From contig CAIXXM010000089.1 in assembly GCA_903923395.1 (NCBI GenBank), positions 62,001 through 126,000 of the forward strand: a stretch of DNA of 64,000 nt, in the 5' to 3' direction. Numbering within the stretch: position 1 is the first letter of the stretch; every line of letters starts with the position of its first letter. Below are positions 34,583 through 44,238 of the stretch, in pieces. The stretch is from an uncultured Acidobacteriia bacterium. Its GTDB lineage: Bacteria > Acidobacteriota > Terriglobia > Bryobacterales > Bryobacteraceae. The position numbers and the translations under genes were made by a program. The notes under the pieces are model-generated. The model worked only from the letters and a program-made list of their open reading frames with translations, did no database searches and was not told the origin of the DNA.

Positions 34583-35666
34583 ACTTCTCCTTCTTCCTGC
34601 AACAGCACTCCTCCTCGCGGCACAGGCCCGTGAAGCCAAGGTTGTGGATGCGGTCAAAGTTCTTTCGCTGCCCGTGGAACGCCGCGTGGAACTGCCCGGG
34701 GAATTCCAGCCCTACCAGCAAACGGCCATCCACGCCAAAGTGCAGGGTTTCGTGAGCAAAGTGCTGGTGGACCGGGGGTCCCGCGTCAAAGAGGGCGATT
34801 TACTGGCCGAATTGACCGCACCCGAACTCGACGCCCAAATCGCAGAGGCGCAGGCCCGCATTCCCGTCATCGAAGCCCAGAAAGCAGAAGCAGCCGCCAG
34901 TGTGGCCGCCGCGCAGAGCACGCTCGAAAAGCTCAAGACCGCCAACCAAACCCCGGGCGCCGTCGCAGGCAATGAAATTGTCCAGACGGAGAACGTGGTG
35001 AAAGCCGGGAAGGCGCGTATACAGTCTCTGGACCAGTCCATCACCGCGGTCAAGGCCAGCGTGGCCGCCATTGAGGAATTGAAGAGGTACCTCAGCATCA
35101 CGGCACCCTTCACCGGTGTGATCACCACCCGCTATGTTTCGCCCGGCGCATTGGCCAGTCCGCAGAGTGGTCCGCTGTTTGATCTGGAACAACACAACCG
35201 ACTGCGCCTGGTGGTTGCCGTGCCGGAACGCGATGCCGGTGCGATTCCCGCGAAGGGCCAGTTTTCGTTCAAAGTGCCTGCGTATCCCGGTGCCACGTTC
35301 AAGGGCAGTGTGGCGCGCAACTCCGGGGTCATCGATTCGAAGACCCGCAGCATGGCCGTCGAACTCGACGTGCTGAACCCCAAGGGCCAACTTGCCCCCG
35401 GCATGTACCCAACGGTGGAATGGATTGTGGTCTCTTCGGGCACTGTGCTGCTGGTTCCGCCATCGTCCGTCGCCGTGACCACCGAACGGACGTTCGTGAA
35501 CCGCATCCGCAATGGCAAGGTGGAATGGATCGACGTGGTGAAGGGTGCGCCGTCGGGTGACCGCATTGAAGTCCGTTCGCCGCAACTGTTCGAAGGCGAC
35601 ACCATCGCCCGGCGCGGCACCGATGAACTTCGTCCCGGCACTCCCATAGACGCCAAGGTGAAGTAA
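34572..35666 (+). CDS. RND efflux periplasmic adaptor (membrane-fusion protein)
   Basis: 364 residues from the ATG at 34572, which starts a clear signal peptide (RARLLLLPATALLLAAQA). The track's start at 34479 lies inside the RND gene. The lipoyl half YQQTAIHAKVQGFVSKVLVD, a coiled-coil hairpin (about residues 75-160) and the second lipoyl half ITAPFTGVITTRYV are visible, followed by the beta-barrel. Operon order tolC-RND-adaptor is unusual only in having the channel first. Confidence 0.92.
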   Translation: MRARLLLLPATALLLAAQAREAKVVDAVKVLSLPVERRVELPGEFQPYQQTAIHAKVQGFVSKVLVDRGSRVKEGDLLAELTAPELDAQIAEAQARIPVIEAQKAEAAASVAAAQSTLEKLKTANQTPGAVAGNEIVQTENVVKAGKARIQSLDQSITAVKASVAAIEELKRYLSITAPFTGVITTRYVSPGALASPQSGPLFDLEQHNRLRLVVAVPERDAGAIPAKGQFSFKVPAYPGATFKGSVARNSGVIDSKTRSMAVELDVLNPKGQLAPGMYPTVEWIVVSSGTVLLVPPSSVAVTTERTFVNRIRNGKVEWIDVVKGAPSGDRIEVRSPQLFEGDTIARRGTDELRPGTPIDAKVK

Positions 35667-35675
35667 GGTGAAGAG

Positions 35676-36116
35676 ATGATCGCAACCAGCTGGCCGTGGG
35701 CTCTCGTGGGACTCTGCATGCTCCTCGTTCTTTGGAAACAAAGGGCCAGCGCCTCATCCATCTTCGCGACACTGGCACCCAGTCTGCTCTGGATGGCGTT
35801 GTTTTACTGGTCACAGGACCGGCGGTTCTTCTTCCCGTACTGCATGCAATTCGCCGTGCAGCTGGGTTACCAGCTGACCGGAAAAACGGACCGGCCGATG
35901 CTTTACGGCGGCGGTGGAATTGTTGCCCTGTTCACCGCGATCCGCGTCTGGCAGGGAGCAACGGCGTTCGTGCTTTTCGTGGAACTGCTGGTCGCCGCGA
36001 TTATTCTCTATCTCGCCGCCCGCGCAGAGAAGAGAGCGGCATCCGGTCTGGAACTCCGCGCCGTAGCGGGAGTTATCGCCTCATTGCTCGCCTACATTAG
36101 CCTCGCGGTGAATTAG
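35676..36116 (+). CDS. Small integral membrane protein, unknown
   Basis: 146 residues, four or five hydrophobic helices (for example WALVGLCMLLVLW, FVLFVELLVAAIILYLAA, GVIASLLAYISLAV). It follows the RND adaptor by 9 bases in the same direction, so it is probably the last gene of the pump operon. I recognise no family. Confidence 0.7.
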   Translation: MIATSWPWALVGLCMLLVLWKQRASASSIFATLAPSLLWMALFYWSQDRRFFFPYCMQFAVQLGYQLTGKTDRPMLYGGGGIVALFTAIRVWQGATAFVLFVELLVAAIILYLAARAEKRAASGLELRAVAGVIASLLAYISLAVN

Positions 36117-36198
36117 TTTCGGGGTTGGTGACAGAGAGTCCGCGCGTTTCTTGTATTCCCTATTGAGATCCGGAACCGGAGCTCCTGAAGGGAAGCAA

Positions 36199-36948
36199 AT
36201 GTTTCGAAATGTATTTTTCAGTGGATTGCTGACTGTTACCGTTTTCTCCGCTCTTTCATATGGGGATTTCGTGCCTGTTGCGGCGATCCCTGGCAGCGGG
36301 TTGCAAGGCCTCAATGGCGAGTTCTGGCATGGTGTCGGCAGCCAGGGCAGTATTGCGGGCAATGACGCTTACGTGGCAGCCAACCCGGTGCCCACGGAAA
36401 CGTTCCAGATCAACCAGATCAATACGGCGAATGTCGCCGACTCCACCAGCCTGAAATCATTCCTGAACTCTGGAACAAGTGTCGCGACCAACTTCTCCGC
36501 TGGCGATGGCAGTCAGTACGACACGCACCAGAGTTACTTCATCTTCACCGGCTATCTGGCTGTGACGGCGGCAGGAACCTCAACGTGGAACTTTGAAACC
36601 AACTCCGACGACTATACACAGCTGCTGATCAATGGCACCACTGTTCTAGCCCGCACTTCAAGCGATGCACCTACAAAGACGGGAACGGCAGTTTTTGACG
36701 GCCCCGGTCTCTACGCCTTCACTCTCAAGTTCAGCAACAATGGCGGCGGGATCCAGGTGATCGCAGCGGCTGATCAGACTGGCGGCGGCAACTTCAACCC
36801 GATCAGCAGTTCCAGTTTCTACGAAACTACGGCTTCCACCGCGGCCCCCGAACCAGCAGCATGGCAATTACTGACTGCGGGTTGCGTACTGCTGGCCGCA
36901 GGGCTCCGCCAGCGCAAGGCATCGAGGAGTGACAGCATATGCGAGTAA
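36199..36948 (+). CDS. PA14-like PEP-CTERM surface protein
   Basis: 249 residues from the ATG at 36199, which follows a GAAGGGAAG ribosome-binding site; the track's 36151 start adds 16 residues without a signal. It has an N-terminal signal peptide. The middle part resembles a PA14 domain (TWNFETNSDDYTQLLINGT, and FDGPGLYAFTLKF). The C-terminus is a PEP-CTERM sorting signal: APEPAAWQLL, a hydrophobic helix, then RQRKA. An exosortase elsewhere would cleave it. It overlaps the next PEP-CTERM gene by 10 bases. Confidence 0.85.
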   Translation: MFRNVFFSGLLTVTVFSALSYGDFVPVAAIPGSGLQGLNGEFWHGVGSQGSIAGNDAYVAANPVPTETFQINQINTANVADSTSLKSFLNSGTSVATNFSAGDGSQYDTHQSYFIFTGYLAVTAAGTSTWNFETNSDDYTQLLINGTTVLARTSSDAPTKTGTAVFDGPGLYAFTLKFSNNGGGIQVIAAADQTGGGNFNPISSSSFYETTASTAAPEPAAWQLLTAGCVLLAAGLRQRKASRSDSICE

Positions 36949-37715
36949 CGCCGTTCATGCTAACAACGGCTGCTGCGTTGATCTTCGCCGCAGGCGCTCA
37001 CGCTGAGCTGGTGACTTATGTTGGCACCGACTTCGATACTGGAGCCAACTGGCGGAACACCGCGGACTACAAGGGTGTTTACGGCAGTTACAGCGAACTC
37101 GGTCAGGATGCCTGGTTTGTAGCTGGCGCCAGCGGCTCCACGCATATCTCTGCCTCTTATATCTCCGCCATCAGCACCGCAGGGGTGAGCGTGTATCCGG
37201 GCAATGGTGGCTATGTCATGATCGATGACCCGAATTCCACAACCGGGGGATTGATCCGTTCCGGAACGCTGAATCCGAATCCCGGCACGAATAGCTCCAC
37301 CGTGGAGATGACAATCACGTTCGGCGCGAACGCTCCGGCATTGGTGCAGGTTGCCGTGATGATTGACAACCTCGACATCGCGAACTTCAACCCAAATTCA
37401 GTAACATTCAGTCAGGTTGGTGGCAGCGGAACGGCGGCTACGGCAGTGACAACCGGGGCATCCTATTTCAACCGCTCCCCTGACCTTATGTATTTCGACA
37501 TCGCGGGAATCACATCCGGAGATGTATTCAAGCTCAGTGCCACCGGCGGACCAAACGGTACAGCGACAGTTGGCGCGGTGGCATTTGATACGGCAGCCAC
37601 CACAGCGACACCGGAGCCGGGCACGGTAGTGCTTGCGGCAGCAGCCATCATCCTTGTTCTGTTGATGAACCGGGCAAATAAAACAAGAGTCACTGACGAC
37701 GGCAGCCAGATTTAA
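36939..37715 (+). CDS. PEP-CTERM protein, unknown domain
   Basis: 258 residues. It has a signal peptide (MLTTAAALIFAAGAHA), a Thr/Ser/Asn-rich body of mostly beta character, and the PEP-CTERM tail TPEPGTVVLAAAAIILVLLM then NRANKTR. The body has no domain I recognise. Its start overlaps the upstream PEP-CTERM gene, so the two surface proteins are co-expressed. Confidence 0.82.
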   Translation: MRVTPFMLTTAAALIFAAGAHAELVTYVGTDFDTGANWRNTADYKGVYGSYSELGQDAWFVAGASGSTHISASYISAISTAGVSVYPGNGGYVMIDDPNSTTGGLIRSGTLNPNPGTNSSTVEMTITFGANAPALVQVAVMIDNLDIANFNPNSVTFSQVGGSGTAATAVTTGASYFNRSPDLMYFDIAGITSGDVFKLSATGGPNGTATVGAVAFDTAATTATPEPGTVVLAAAAIILVLLMNRANKTRVTDDGSQI

Positions 37716-37852
37716 CAACAGCTTGGTCGTAAACAACGATCGGATCCACGGTTGACCACCGCCCGCCGGTTCAGCAACCTTTTCGTCGGCAGGGCGGTTG
37801 ATTTCCGCAGCGGGTAAGTTTCACTCACTCCAAATATTACAAGTTCGTTAAG

Positions 37853-37874
37853 CCGCCCGGTTTGGGCGGTTTTG
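37853..37874 (+). terminator. Rho-independent terminator in the gap before the TonB receptor
   Basis: CCGCCC (37853-37858) pairs with GGGCGG (37864-37869) around GGTTT, followed by TTTT. It sits 137 bases after the PEP-CTERM stop. The remainder of this roughly 250-base gap holds no gene I can support; it includes the leader of the TonB receptor gene with a clear AAGGAG at 37953. Confidence 0.65.
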
Positions 37875-37964
37875 CGTGTTAGCCTCAAATTATCCATTCA
37901 GGTAAACAGGCAAACCCTTTTTCGGGGGATTTGTGTATTCAATTTGTAATACAAGGAGTAATTG

Positions 37965-40900
37965 GTGAGGAAAGACCACACACATCGCTATAAGTCTTTG
38001 TGCTTGTTCGCGATGCTGCTTCCCGCGGCATTGTACGCACAGACTGCAGGTTCCGGCACCATCGCCGGCACCGTTACGGACCCCGCCGGAGCCAGTGTTC
38101 CGGGCGCTACCGTTGCGGTTCACGGCACGCTGAACGGCATCGACCGCACCGTGCAGACCAGTAACGCAGGTATTTACACAGTTCCCTTCCTTCCCTCGGG
38201 CGCATACACCATTTCCGTGACCAAGTCCGGTTTCGCAAAGACGGAACGCAAGGGCGTGACCATGGAAGTCGGCCGTACGCTGACCATTGATTTTGCTTTG
38301 ACTGTGCAACAGGGCAACGATTCCGTCACCGTGACGGGTGAAGCTCCGGTCGTTGACTCCGAGAAGACTGACGTTTCCCAATCCGTGGATGGCGATCTGG
38401 TGAAGAACCTGCCCATCATCGGCCGCCGCTGGGACAATTTCGTACTGCTGACCCCGGGCACCACGACGGACGGCGGTCTGGTTTCCTACCGCGGTATTTC
38501 CGGTCTCTACAACAACAACTCCGTGGACGGCGCGAACAACAACCAGGCCTTCTTCTCCGAAGCCCGCGGCCGGTCGACGATGCCCTACACCTATTCGCTC
38601 GATGCGATTCAGGAATTCCAGGTCAGCTCCAGCAACTACTCGGCGGAATTCGGCCAGGCTGCGGGCGGCGTGGTGAACGCGATCACGAAGTCGGGCACGA
38701 ATGATCTGCACGGCGATGCCTTCTATTACTACCGCAACCCGGGCTGGAATGCGCTCGATCCGATCAACAAGTCCAAGAGCATCTACACCCAGGCGATCCA
38801 CCAGAACCACCAGTTCGGCGGCAGTGTGGGCGGCGCGGCGATCAAGGACAAGCTGTTCTACTTCTTCAACTACGACGGCAACCGCAAGGTGTTCCCCATC
38901 AGCTACATCAGCACGGCGACGTTCCCGCTGGCCTGCCCGGCTGCAGTTTCCCCCGCGCAGTGCACCGCCGCGAACAACTACCTGAGTGGTTTGACCGGCA
39001 CCTATGCCCGCACCGGCGTGAATGACCTGGCGCTCGGCAAGATTGATTATCAGTTGAACTCCCGCAACCGCATCTCCAGCAACTTCAACTGGGGTGATTA
39101 CCACGCACCGAACGCTTACAACAGCAACGCGACGGTGTCCAACAACTCCGTGACCGCGAATGCGCCGATCATCACGCATACCCGCTTCTTCATCGCCAGC
39201 TGGGATTCCACACTGAGCAGCAACAAGCTGAACAACCTCCGCTTCCAGTGGGGTCTCGACCGCGAAATCGCCGGTGCGAATTCCGGTGGCCCGAGCATCA
39301 CGGTTGCCTCCGTCATGGCGTATGGCATGCCGAACGCACTGCCCCGCCCGGCCTTCCCCGATGAGCACCGCCTGCAGTTTGCCGACACCTTCTCCTGGAC
39401 GCTGGGCAAGCACCAGCTCAAGATGGGCGTGGACGTGAACATCATCCACGAAGTTCTGGAAAACCTCTTCCAGGGCGGCGGTATTTACAGCTACTCCGGG
39501 TCCGCACAGGCTGCCTTCAGCAACTGGGTGCTGGACGTTTACGGCATCAACAACAACGACGGTCTGACCGGCCGCCACTACAGCTCGTTCACGCAGGTGA
39601 CCGACCCCATCACCGGCACCGGCAAAGACGACTTCTACAACAATGACTTTGCGGGCTTCGTGGAAGACACCTGGCGCTTGAAGTCGAACCTGACCTTCAA
39701 CCTGGGCCTGCGCTATGAAATCCAGACCGTGCCGCAGCCGCCCAAGCCGAACACCACCACGCCGCTGAACTCCGCTCTGACGTCTTACATCAACACGGAC
39801 AAGGCGAACTTTGCTCCCCGCCTCGGTATGGCCTGGAATCCGATGAAGGGTCTTGTGGTCCGCACCGGTTATGGCATGTTCTACGCCAAAACCACCAACA
39901 GCACCTTCTACACGATCCGCGTGGAAAATGGCGTGTTCCAGCAGACCTTCGGCTGCTCGCCGACGAGCTGCCCCTCGCTGACTTTCCCCAACGTGATCTT
40001 CACGCCGCCGGGACCGACGCCTGCTGCTCCGTTCGCCGGTGCACTGACTCCCAAGGTCACCACGTTCACACCGCCTTCGAGCACGCAGCTCTCCCGCGGT
40101 TTGACGCATGACTTCCACAACCCGCTGGTGCACGAAGGTGACCTCACCCTCGAAAAGCAGATCTTCGGCAACATGAGCGTTTCCGCTGCATGGCTCTTCA
40201 GCCGCGGCCTGCGTCTGCCGGTCTTCGCCGATGCGAACATCGCGCCTTCAACGCAGACTCACACCTACGCGGTGTTGAACTCCTCCAACGCTTTGGCACA
40301 GACGGTTACGGTGCCCTGGTACACGGCCCGCATTGATGGCCCCACCAGCGGTGACATCCTTACTGGCTACAGCGTGGTCAACTCCTGGTACAACGGCCTG
40401 GCGCTGACGTTCCGCCGCCCGATGAGCCATGGCATTGAAGCCCTGGTCAACTACACCTTCAGCAAGTCCATTGACGACGGTGCTGTGGCCGGTGCGAACG
40501 GCACCTTCAACGGTACGGATTGGCCGCTTGACCCGAAGAACCAGAAGGCGGAAAACTCGCTTTCGGATCTGGATCAGCGGCACCGTTTCACGGGCAGCAT
40601 TGTTTACCAGCCACAGTTCTTCAAGGGCCTGAAAAATGGTTTCGCCAAGCAGGCACTCGATGGCTGGATGGTTTCGACCATCGTGACGGTTGCCTCCGCG
40701 CAGCCCATCTTTGCGCAGATCTCCGGCTTCCCCTCGGGCGGCGTGGATTACGGCGTGACGGGTGGTGAAGTGACGAACACGGGTGGTTCCACCGGTGGCC
40801 GTCCGCCGCAGGTTGGCCGCAACGTGTTCTTCGGTCAGCCGCTCCGCAACGTGGATTTCCGCCTGATGCGTGAATTCACGGTGAAGGAAAAGTATCACCT

Positions 40901-41135
40901 GCAGATGATTGGTGAAGCCTTCAACATCTTCAACCACACCAATATCAGCAGCGTGAACACAACGGCGTTCAACTACACGGCAGTCGGCACCGCACCTTGC
41001 ACCAGCACGGTTGCCGGCAGCGCGAATGGCTGTCTGGTTCCCAACCCCACGTTCCTGGCACCGACTTCTTCGACCTCAACCAACGGCCTCTATGCGGCCC
41101 GCCAGTTGCAGATTTCGGCGAAGTTCGTGTTCTAA
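37965..41135 (+). CDS. Oar-like TonB-dependent receptor with carboxypeptidase-regulatory domain
   Basis: About 1056 residues. GTG at 37965 has AAGGAG six bases upstream, better than the TTG at 37962. After the signal peptide (LCLFAMLLPAALYA) comes a carboxypeptidase-regulatory domain (AGTVTDPAGASVPGATVAV). A plug-like segment follows (FQVSSSNYSAEFGQAAGGVVN), then a large beta-barrel ending in the outer-membrane signal QLQISAKFVF. This type is expanded in Acidobacteriota and is thought to take up large substrates such as glycans or peptides. There is no SusD-like partner. Confidence 0.92.
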   Translation: MRKDHTHRYKSLCLFAMLLPAALYAQTAGSGTIAGTVTDPAGASVPGATVAVHGTLNGIDRTVQTSNAGIYTVPFLPSGAYTISVTKSGFAKTERKGVTMEVGRTLTIDFALTVQQGNDSVTVTGEAPVVDSEKTDVSQSVDGDLVKNLPIIGRRWDNFVLLTPGTTTDGGLVSYRGISGLYNNNSVDGANNNQAFFSEARGRSTMPYTYSLDAIQEFQVSSSNYSAEFGQAAGGVVNAITKSGTNDLHGDAFYYYRNPGWNALDPINKSKSIYTQAIHQNHQFGGSVGGAAIKDKLFYFFNYDGNRKVFPISYISTATFPLACPAAVSPAQCTAANNYLSGLTGTYARTGVNDLALGKIDYQLNSRNRISSNFNWGDYHAPNAYNSNATVSNNSVTANAPIITHTRFFIASWDSTLSSNKLNNLRFQWGLDREIAGANSGGPSITVASVMAYGMPNALPRPAFPDEHRLQFADTFSWTLGKHQLKMGVDVNIIHEVLENLFQGGGIYSYSGSAQAAFSNWVLDVYGINNNDGLTGRHYSSFTQVTDPITGTGKDDFYNNDFAGFVEDTWRLKSNLTFNLGLRYEIQTVPQPPKPNTTTPLNSALTSYINTDKANFAPRLGMAWNPMKGLVVRTGYGMFYAKTTNSTFYTIRVENGVFQQTFGCSPTSCPSLTFPNVIFTPPGPTPAAPFAGALTPKVTTFTPPSSTQLSRGLTHDFHNPLVHEGDLTLEKQIFGNMSVSAAWLFSRGLRLPVFADANIAPSTQTHTYAVLNSSNALAQTVTVPWYTARIDGPTSGDILTGYSVVNSWYNGLALTFRRPMSHGIEALVNYTFSKSIDDGAVAGANGTFNGTDWPLDPKNQKAENSLSDLDQRHRFTGSIVYQPQFFKGLKNGFAKQALDGWMVSTIVTVASAQPIFAQISGFPSGGVDYGVTGGEVTNTGGSTGGRPPQVGRNVFFGQPLRNVDFRLMREFTVKEKYHLQMIGEAFNIFNHTNISSVNTTAFNYTAVGTAPCTSTVAGSANGCLVPNPTFLAPTSSTSTNGLYAARQLQISAKFVF

Positions 41136-41152
41136 GAAGCGTCAAGTTACAC

Positions 41153-41192
41153 AAAAAAGGCCGGAACCTCTTCGGAGGCTCCGGCCTTTTTT
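41153..41192 (+). terminator. Strong Rho-independent terminator after the TonB receptor
   Basis: AAAAAAGGCCGGA (41153-41165) pairs with TCCGGCCTTTTTT (41180-41192), with a small inner stem in the loop. The A-run and T-run make it effective in either direction. Confidence 0.9.
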
Positions 41193-41229
41193 GTTTATGT
41201 GGCAGCGGACGTTATAAGATTTAACTCGC

Positions 41230-42141
41230 ATGGATCAAGCTACCCGCCGAGATTTTTTGGCAGCCGCAGCCGCTGGCGCAATCGCCGCAGGCTCCGGTGC
41301 CGCGCAGACTTCCGAAGCCCGCATCGACGCCCATCACCATATGTGGCGCTATAACGCGAAGGAATATGACTGGATCGAAGGGGATCCAACGCTGGCAAAA
41401 GACTTTCTATTGCCGCAGCTTCGCGAGGTAGCGAAGAGTGCCGGCATTACTGGTTTCGTCTCCGTGCAGGCACGCACGATTACAGAAGAGACTGGCTTCC
41501 TGCTGGATCTTGCTGCGAAGGAACCGCTCATCAAGGGCGTGGTGGGCTGGGTGCCGCTCACCGAAGCGGGCGTGAACAAGACGCTGGAGAAATTCGCCGG
41601 TAACAAGAAGCTCAAAGGCATGCGCCATGTGCTGCAAGGCGAGCCCGATGATTACTGCCTGCGTCCGGATTTCAATAACGGCGTCCGCGCGCTGCTGAAG
41701 GCGGGGCTGCGCTATGACGTTCTCATCAAGGAACAGCAGTTGCCGAATGCGATCAAGTTCGTGGATATGCATCCGAAGATGACCTTCATACTGGACCATA
41801 TCGCCAAGCCGAAGATCAAAGACCACATTGTTTCTCCGTGGAAGGAGAACATGAAGGAACTGGCCAAGCGGCAGAATGTTTACTGCAAGATGTCCGGCAT
41901 GATCACGGAGGCCGATCACAAGAAGTGGACGCCGAAGGATCTGGAGCCCTATGTGATGGGGACGCTCGAAGCCTTCACGCCCAAGCGCATCATGTTTGGT
42001 TCGGACTGGCCCGTGGAGTTACAGGCCGCCCCGACTTACAAGAAGTGGTTTGACACCATCAGCGGGCTGCTGGGCAAGCTCTCCGCAGCCGAGAAACAGC
42101 GCATCTTCAGCGGTACAGCAACAGAAGCCTACGGACTCTAG
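41230..42141 (+). CDS. Amidohydrolase_2-family lactonase-like protein, Tat-exported
   Basis: 303 residues. Tat signal: TRRDFLAAAAAGAIAAG. The metal-binding HxH-type motif is IDAHHHMW, a later histidine lies in FILDHIAKPKI, and the catalytic aspartate in FGSDWPVE. This matches the PF04909 group that includes L-fuconolactonase. It is followed after 12 bases by an aldose 1-epimerase, which suggests a shared sugar-catabolic role. Confidence 0.87.
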   Translation: MDQATRRDFLAAAAAGAIAAGSGAAQTSEARIDAHHHMWRYNAKEYDWIEGDPTLAKDFLLPQLREVAKSAGITGFVSVQARTITEETGFLLDLAAKEPLIKGVVGWVPLTEAGVNKTLEKFAGNKKLKGMRHVLQGEPDDYCLRPDFNNGVRALLKAGLRYDVLIKEQQLPNAIKFVDMHPKMTFILDHIAKPKIKDHIVSPWKENMKELAKRQNVYCKMSGMITEADHKKWTPKDLEPYVMGTLEAFTPKRIMFGSDWPVELQAAPTYKKWFDTISGLLGKLSAAEKQRIFSGTATEAYGL

Positions 42142-42153
42142 AACAGGAATCTT

Positions 42154-43272
42154 ATGAAACTGAACGCCACGCTTGCGCTCGCGCTTGCTGCTCTCACATT
42201 CTCCTGCGGCAGCACCACGAAACCCGCGGAAACCTCCAAGACCTTCGGGACCATTGACGGAACGCCTGTGCAACTCTATACACTCGAAAGCCCGCAATTG
42301 CTGGTGACGATAACCAATTACGGCGGGCGTGTGGTGGAAATCCGCACGCCGGACAAGACGCACACGGACAAGGCCAGCTGGACCAATATCAGCAACGGCT
42401 TTGAGAAGGCAGAGGATTACATTGTTGAGAATCCGTACTTCGGCGCGCTCATTGGCCGTTACGGCAACCGTATCGGGAAGGGTAAGTTCACGCTGGAGGG
42501 CAAGGAATATACTCTGGCGCAGAATAACAATGGCAACAGTCTGCATGGCGGCTTGAAGGGCTTCGACAAGAGAATCTGGAATGCCGTGGTGGACAAGAAC
42601 CAGTTGGTGCTCACTTACACGAGTGCAGACGGGGAGGAAGGTTATCCGGGTAAGTTGACGGCGACCGTGGTCTATTCCGTGGTGGATAACGAACTGCATA
42701 TCGATTACCAGGCAGTGACCGACAAGACCACCGTGGTGAACCTGACCAACCACACTTACTTCAATCTGAATGGTGCGGGCGAGGGTGATGTGCTGGGTCA
42801 TCAGGTGACGATCAACGCCGACAAGTACACCCCGATTGATGCGGGCTTGATTCCCACGGGCGAACTGGCTCCGGTGGAAGGGACGCCGTTTGACTTCCGC
42901 ACGGCACATGCAATTGGGGAAAGGATTGCTGCCAAGGACCAGCAGATTGAGTATGGCAAGGGTTATGACCACAACTGGGTGCTGCGGGATAGCGGTGGGA
43001 AGTCGGCACTGGCGGCTGTGGTTTACAGCCCCGCGAGCGGCCGCAACATGGAGGTTTACACCAACGAGCCAGGTCTGCAGTTCTACACGGGAAACTTCCT
43101 GGATGGCAAGAACAAGGGCATCGGCGGCAAGGCGTACAACTATCGCGGTGCGTTCTGCATGGAAACGCAACACTTTCCGGATTCGCCGAACAAGCCGAAC
43201 TTCCCCAGCACAGTCTTGAAGCCGGGTGATACTTACAAGACGTCGACTTACTATAAGTTCTCAGTGAAGTAA
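42154..43272 (+). CDS. galM: Aldose 1-epimerase (galactose mutarotase), lipoprotein form
   Basis: 372 residues. Catalyses interconversion of alpha and beta aldoses. Family motifs: NYGGRVVEIRTPD, GALIGRYGNRIGKGKF, NSLHGGLKGFDKR with the catalytic His, TNHTYFNLNG with the second His, and QTQHFP-like ETQHFPDSPNKPNFP containing the catalytic Glu side. A lipobox-like LTFSC lies at residues 14-18, so the enzyme is probably a periplasmic lipoprotein, unlike the cytoplasmic E. coli enzyme. The last 79 bases recur at 44132. Confidence 0.93.
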   Translation: MKLNATLALALAALTFSCGSTTKPAETSKTFGTIDGTPVQLYTLESPQLLVTITNYGGRVVEIRTPDKTHTDKASWTNISNGFEKAEDYIVENPYFGALIGRYGNRIGKGKFTLEGKEYTLAQNNNGNSLHGGLKGFDKRIWNAVVDKNQLVLTYTSADGEEGYPGKLTATVVYSVVDNELHIDYQAVTDKTTVVNLTNHTYFNLNGAGEGDVLGHQVTINADKYTPIDAGLIPTGELAPVEGTPFDFRTAHAIGERIAAKDQQIEYGKGYDHNWVLRDSGGKSALAAVVYSPASGRNMEVYTNEPGLQFYTGNFLDGKNKGIGGKAYNYRGAFCMETQHFPDSPNKPNFPSTVLKPGDTYKTSTYYKFSVK

Positions 43273-43273
43273 G
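43195..43273 (+). repeat. 79-bp direct repeat, copy A (galM 3' end)
   Basis: Matches 44132-44210 in 76 of 79 positions. This copy is the functional end of galM, including its TAA stop. No terminator follows it; the convergent DnaJ-like gene ends 3 bases after the galM stop. Confidence 0.93.
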
Positions 43274-43274
43274 C

Positions 43275-44090
43275 TCAGTTCCGCAGGGCGGAGATATCCA
43301 GGGTCAAAGGCGCGTCAGGCAGTGTTATGTCACGTGGCGGGCGGTTCAACAGACTGGCATGGATCTTCTCCGCCCTGCGAATTTGCGTACGGATGTTTTC
43401 GGCCAGTTCCGCGAAGAAATCACGACCCTGCGCGGCTGCGGTTTCCACGTCGCGCCGCAGATGGAAGATCTCCATGCCCCGCAGTGCCCCGAGTTGGCGT
43501 TGCGCGGCAGTATGGCGGGCGCGCGCGTCACGGATTTCATGCACGATTCGGAGAAGTTCCTCTGCCGCCGATTCCGGAACCGTGGTGCCGGGCGCGGATG
43601 CAGAGTAGTGGAAATCTGCGAGGATGCGCTGCAGAGCCTCGACATCGGCGGCTTCATAGGCGCGGTTGGCCTCAGCCATGAAACGGTTGCGCCGTTCCTG
43701 TTCAGCGGGGTCCGAGGCAAGATCGGGATGCAGCTTGCGCGCCGCGTCTCGATAAAGCGCCTTCAGATCGACTGCGGCAGGAGCGTCCGGATTGGCATCG
43801 CATACATCCGGCGGCGCATTCGGATCAGAACAATGCACGTCCGCTGCGGCATCCGGGTTTCCATGCAGCCGCAGTTGCTGTATGCGCGCATTCCAGGCAT
43901 CGAGTTCGAGGTAGAGATCCCCGATCTCCGTGAGATAGCGGTGTTCCAGCGCAAGAAGCTCCTCACGCAAGGTGGCGAGTTCGCTTTCCCGCTCCTCCAC
44001 TTCGGCAAGCAGGGCGGCCAACTCTTCCCGCTTGCGGGGCAACTCTTCGGCGTCAGACACGCGGCTGAATGTAATCGCACCAGACATCAA
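43275..44090 (-). CDS. J-domain-containing protein
   Basis: 271 residues. An N-terminal coiled coil (residues about 15-70, Glu/Leu-rich) precedes a central J-like domain DLKALYRDAARKLHPDLASD with the HPD motif, followed by a C-terminal helical region. J domains stimulate DnaK-type chaperones; the truncated context gives no partner. The gene is flanked on both sides by copies of the 79-bp galM 3' repeat, which suggests that it arrived by insertion or a duplication event. Confidence 0.82.
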   Translation of the reverse strand: MMSGAITFSRVSDAEELPRKREELAALLAEVEERESELATLREELLALEHRYLTEIGDLYLELDAWNARIQQLRLHGNPDAAADVHCSDPNAPPDVCDANPDAPAAVDLKALYRDAARKLHPDLASDPAEQERRNRFMAEANRAYEAADVEALQRILADFHYSASAPGTTVPESAAEELLRIVHEIRDARARHTAAQRQLGALRGMEIFHLRRDVETAAAQGRDFFAELAENIRTQIRRAEKIHASLLNRPPRDITLPDAPLTLDISALRN

Positions 44091-44131
44091 CTATTTCAGG
44101 ATACCGGAGGGCAGTTTAATTCCTCCGTCGA

Positions 44132-44210
44132 CCGAACTTCCCCAGCACGGTCTTGAAGGCGGGTGACACTTACAAGACGTCGACTTACTATAAGTTCTCA
44201 GTGAAGTAAG
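44132..44210 (+). repeat. 79-bp direct repeat, copy B (orphan galM 3' end)
   Basis: Three substitutions relative to copy A. It still encodes the last 25 or so galM residues (STVLKAGDTYKTSTYYKF) and the TAA stop, but no start or upstream part. It is followed at 44239 by a terminator-like hairpin, which copy A lacks. This would suit copy B as the original 3' end, with the DnaJ-like gene placed between. Confidence 0.93.
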
Positions 44211-44238
44211 TCTGCACGGTTTCCAGTTCCGCTCCGTC

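Noticed and set aside
37890-40133. 747-aa minus-strand ORF opposite the TonB receptor
   Set aside because: Antisense shadow of a codon-biased GC-rich gene; no signal peptide or domain, and the plus-strand receptor is unmistakable.
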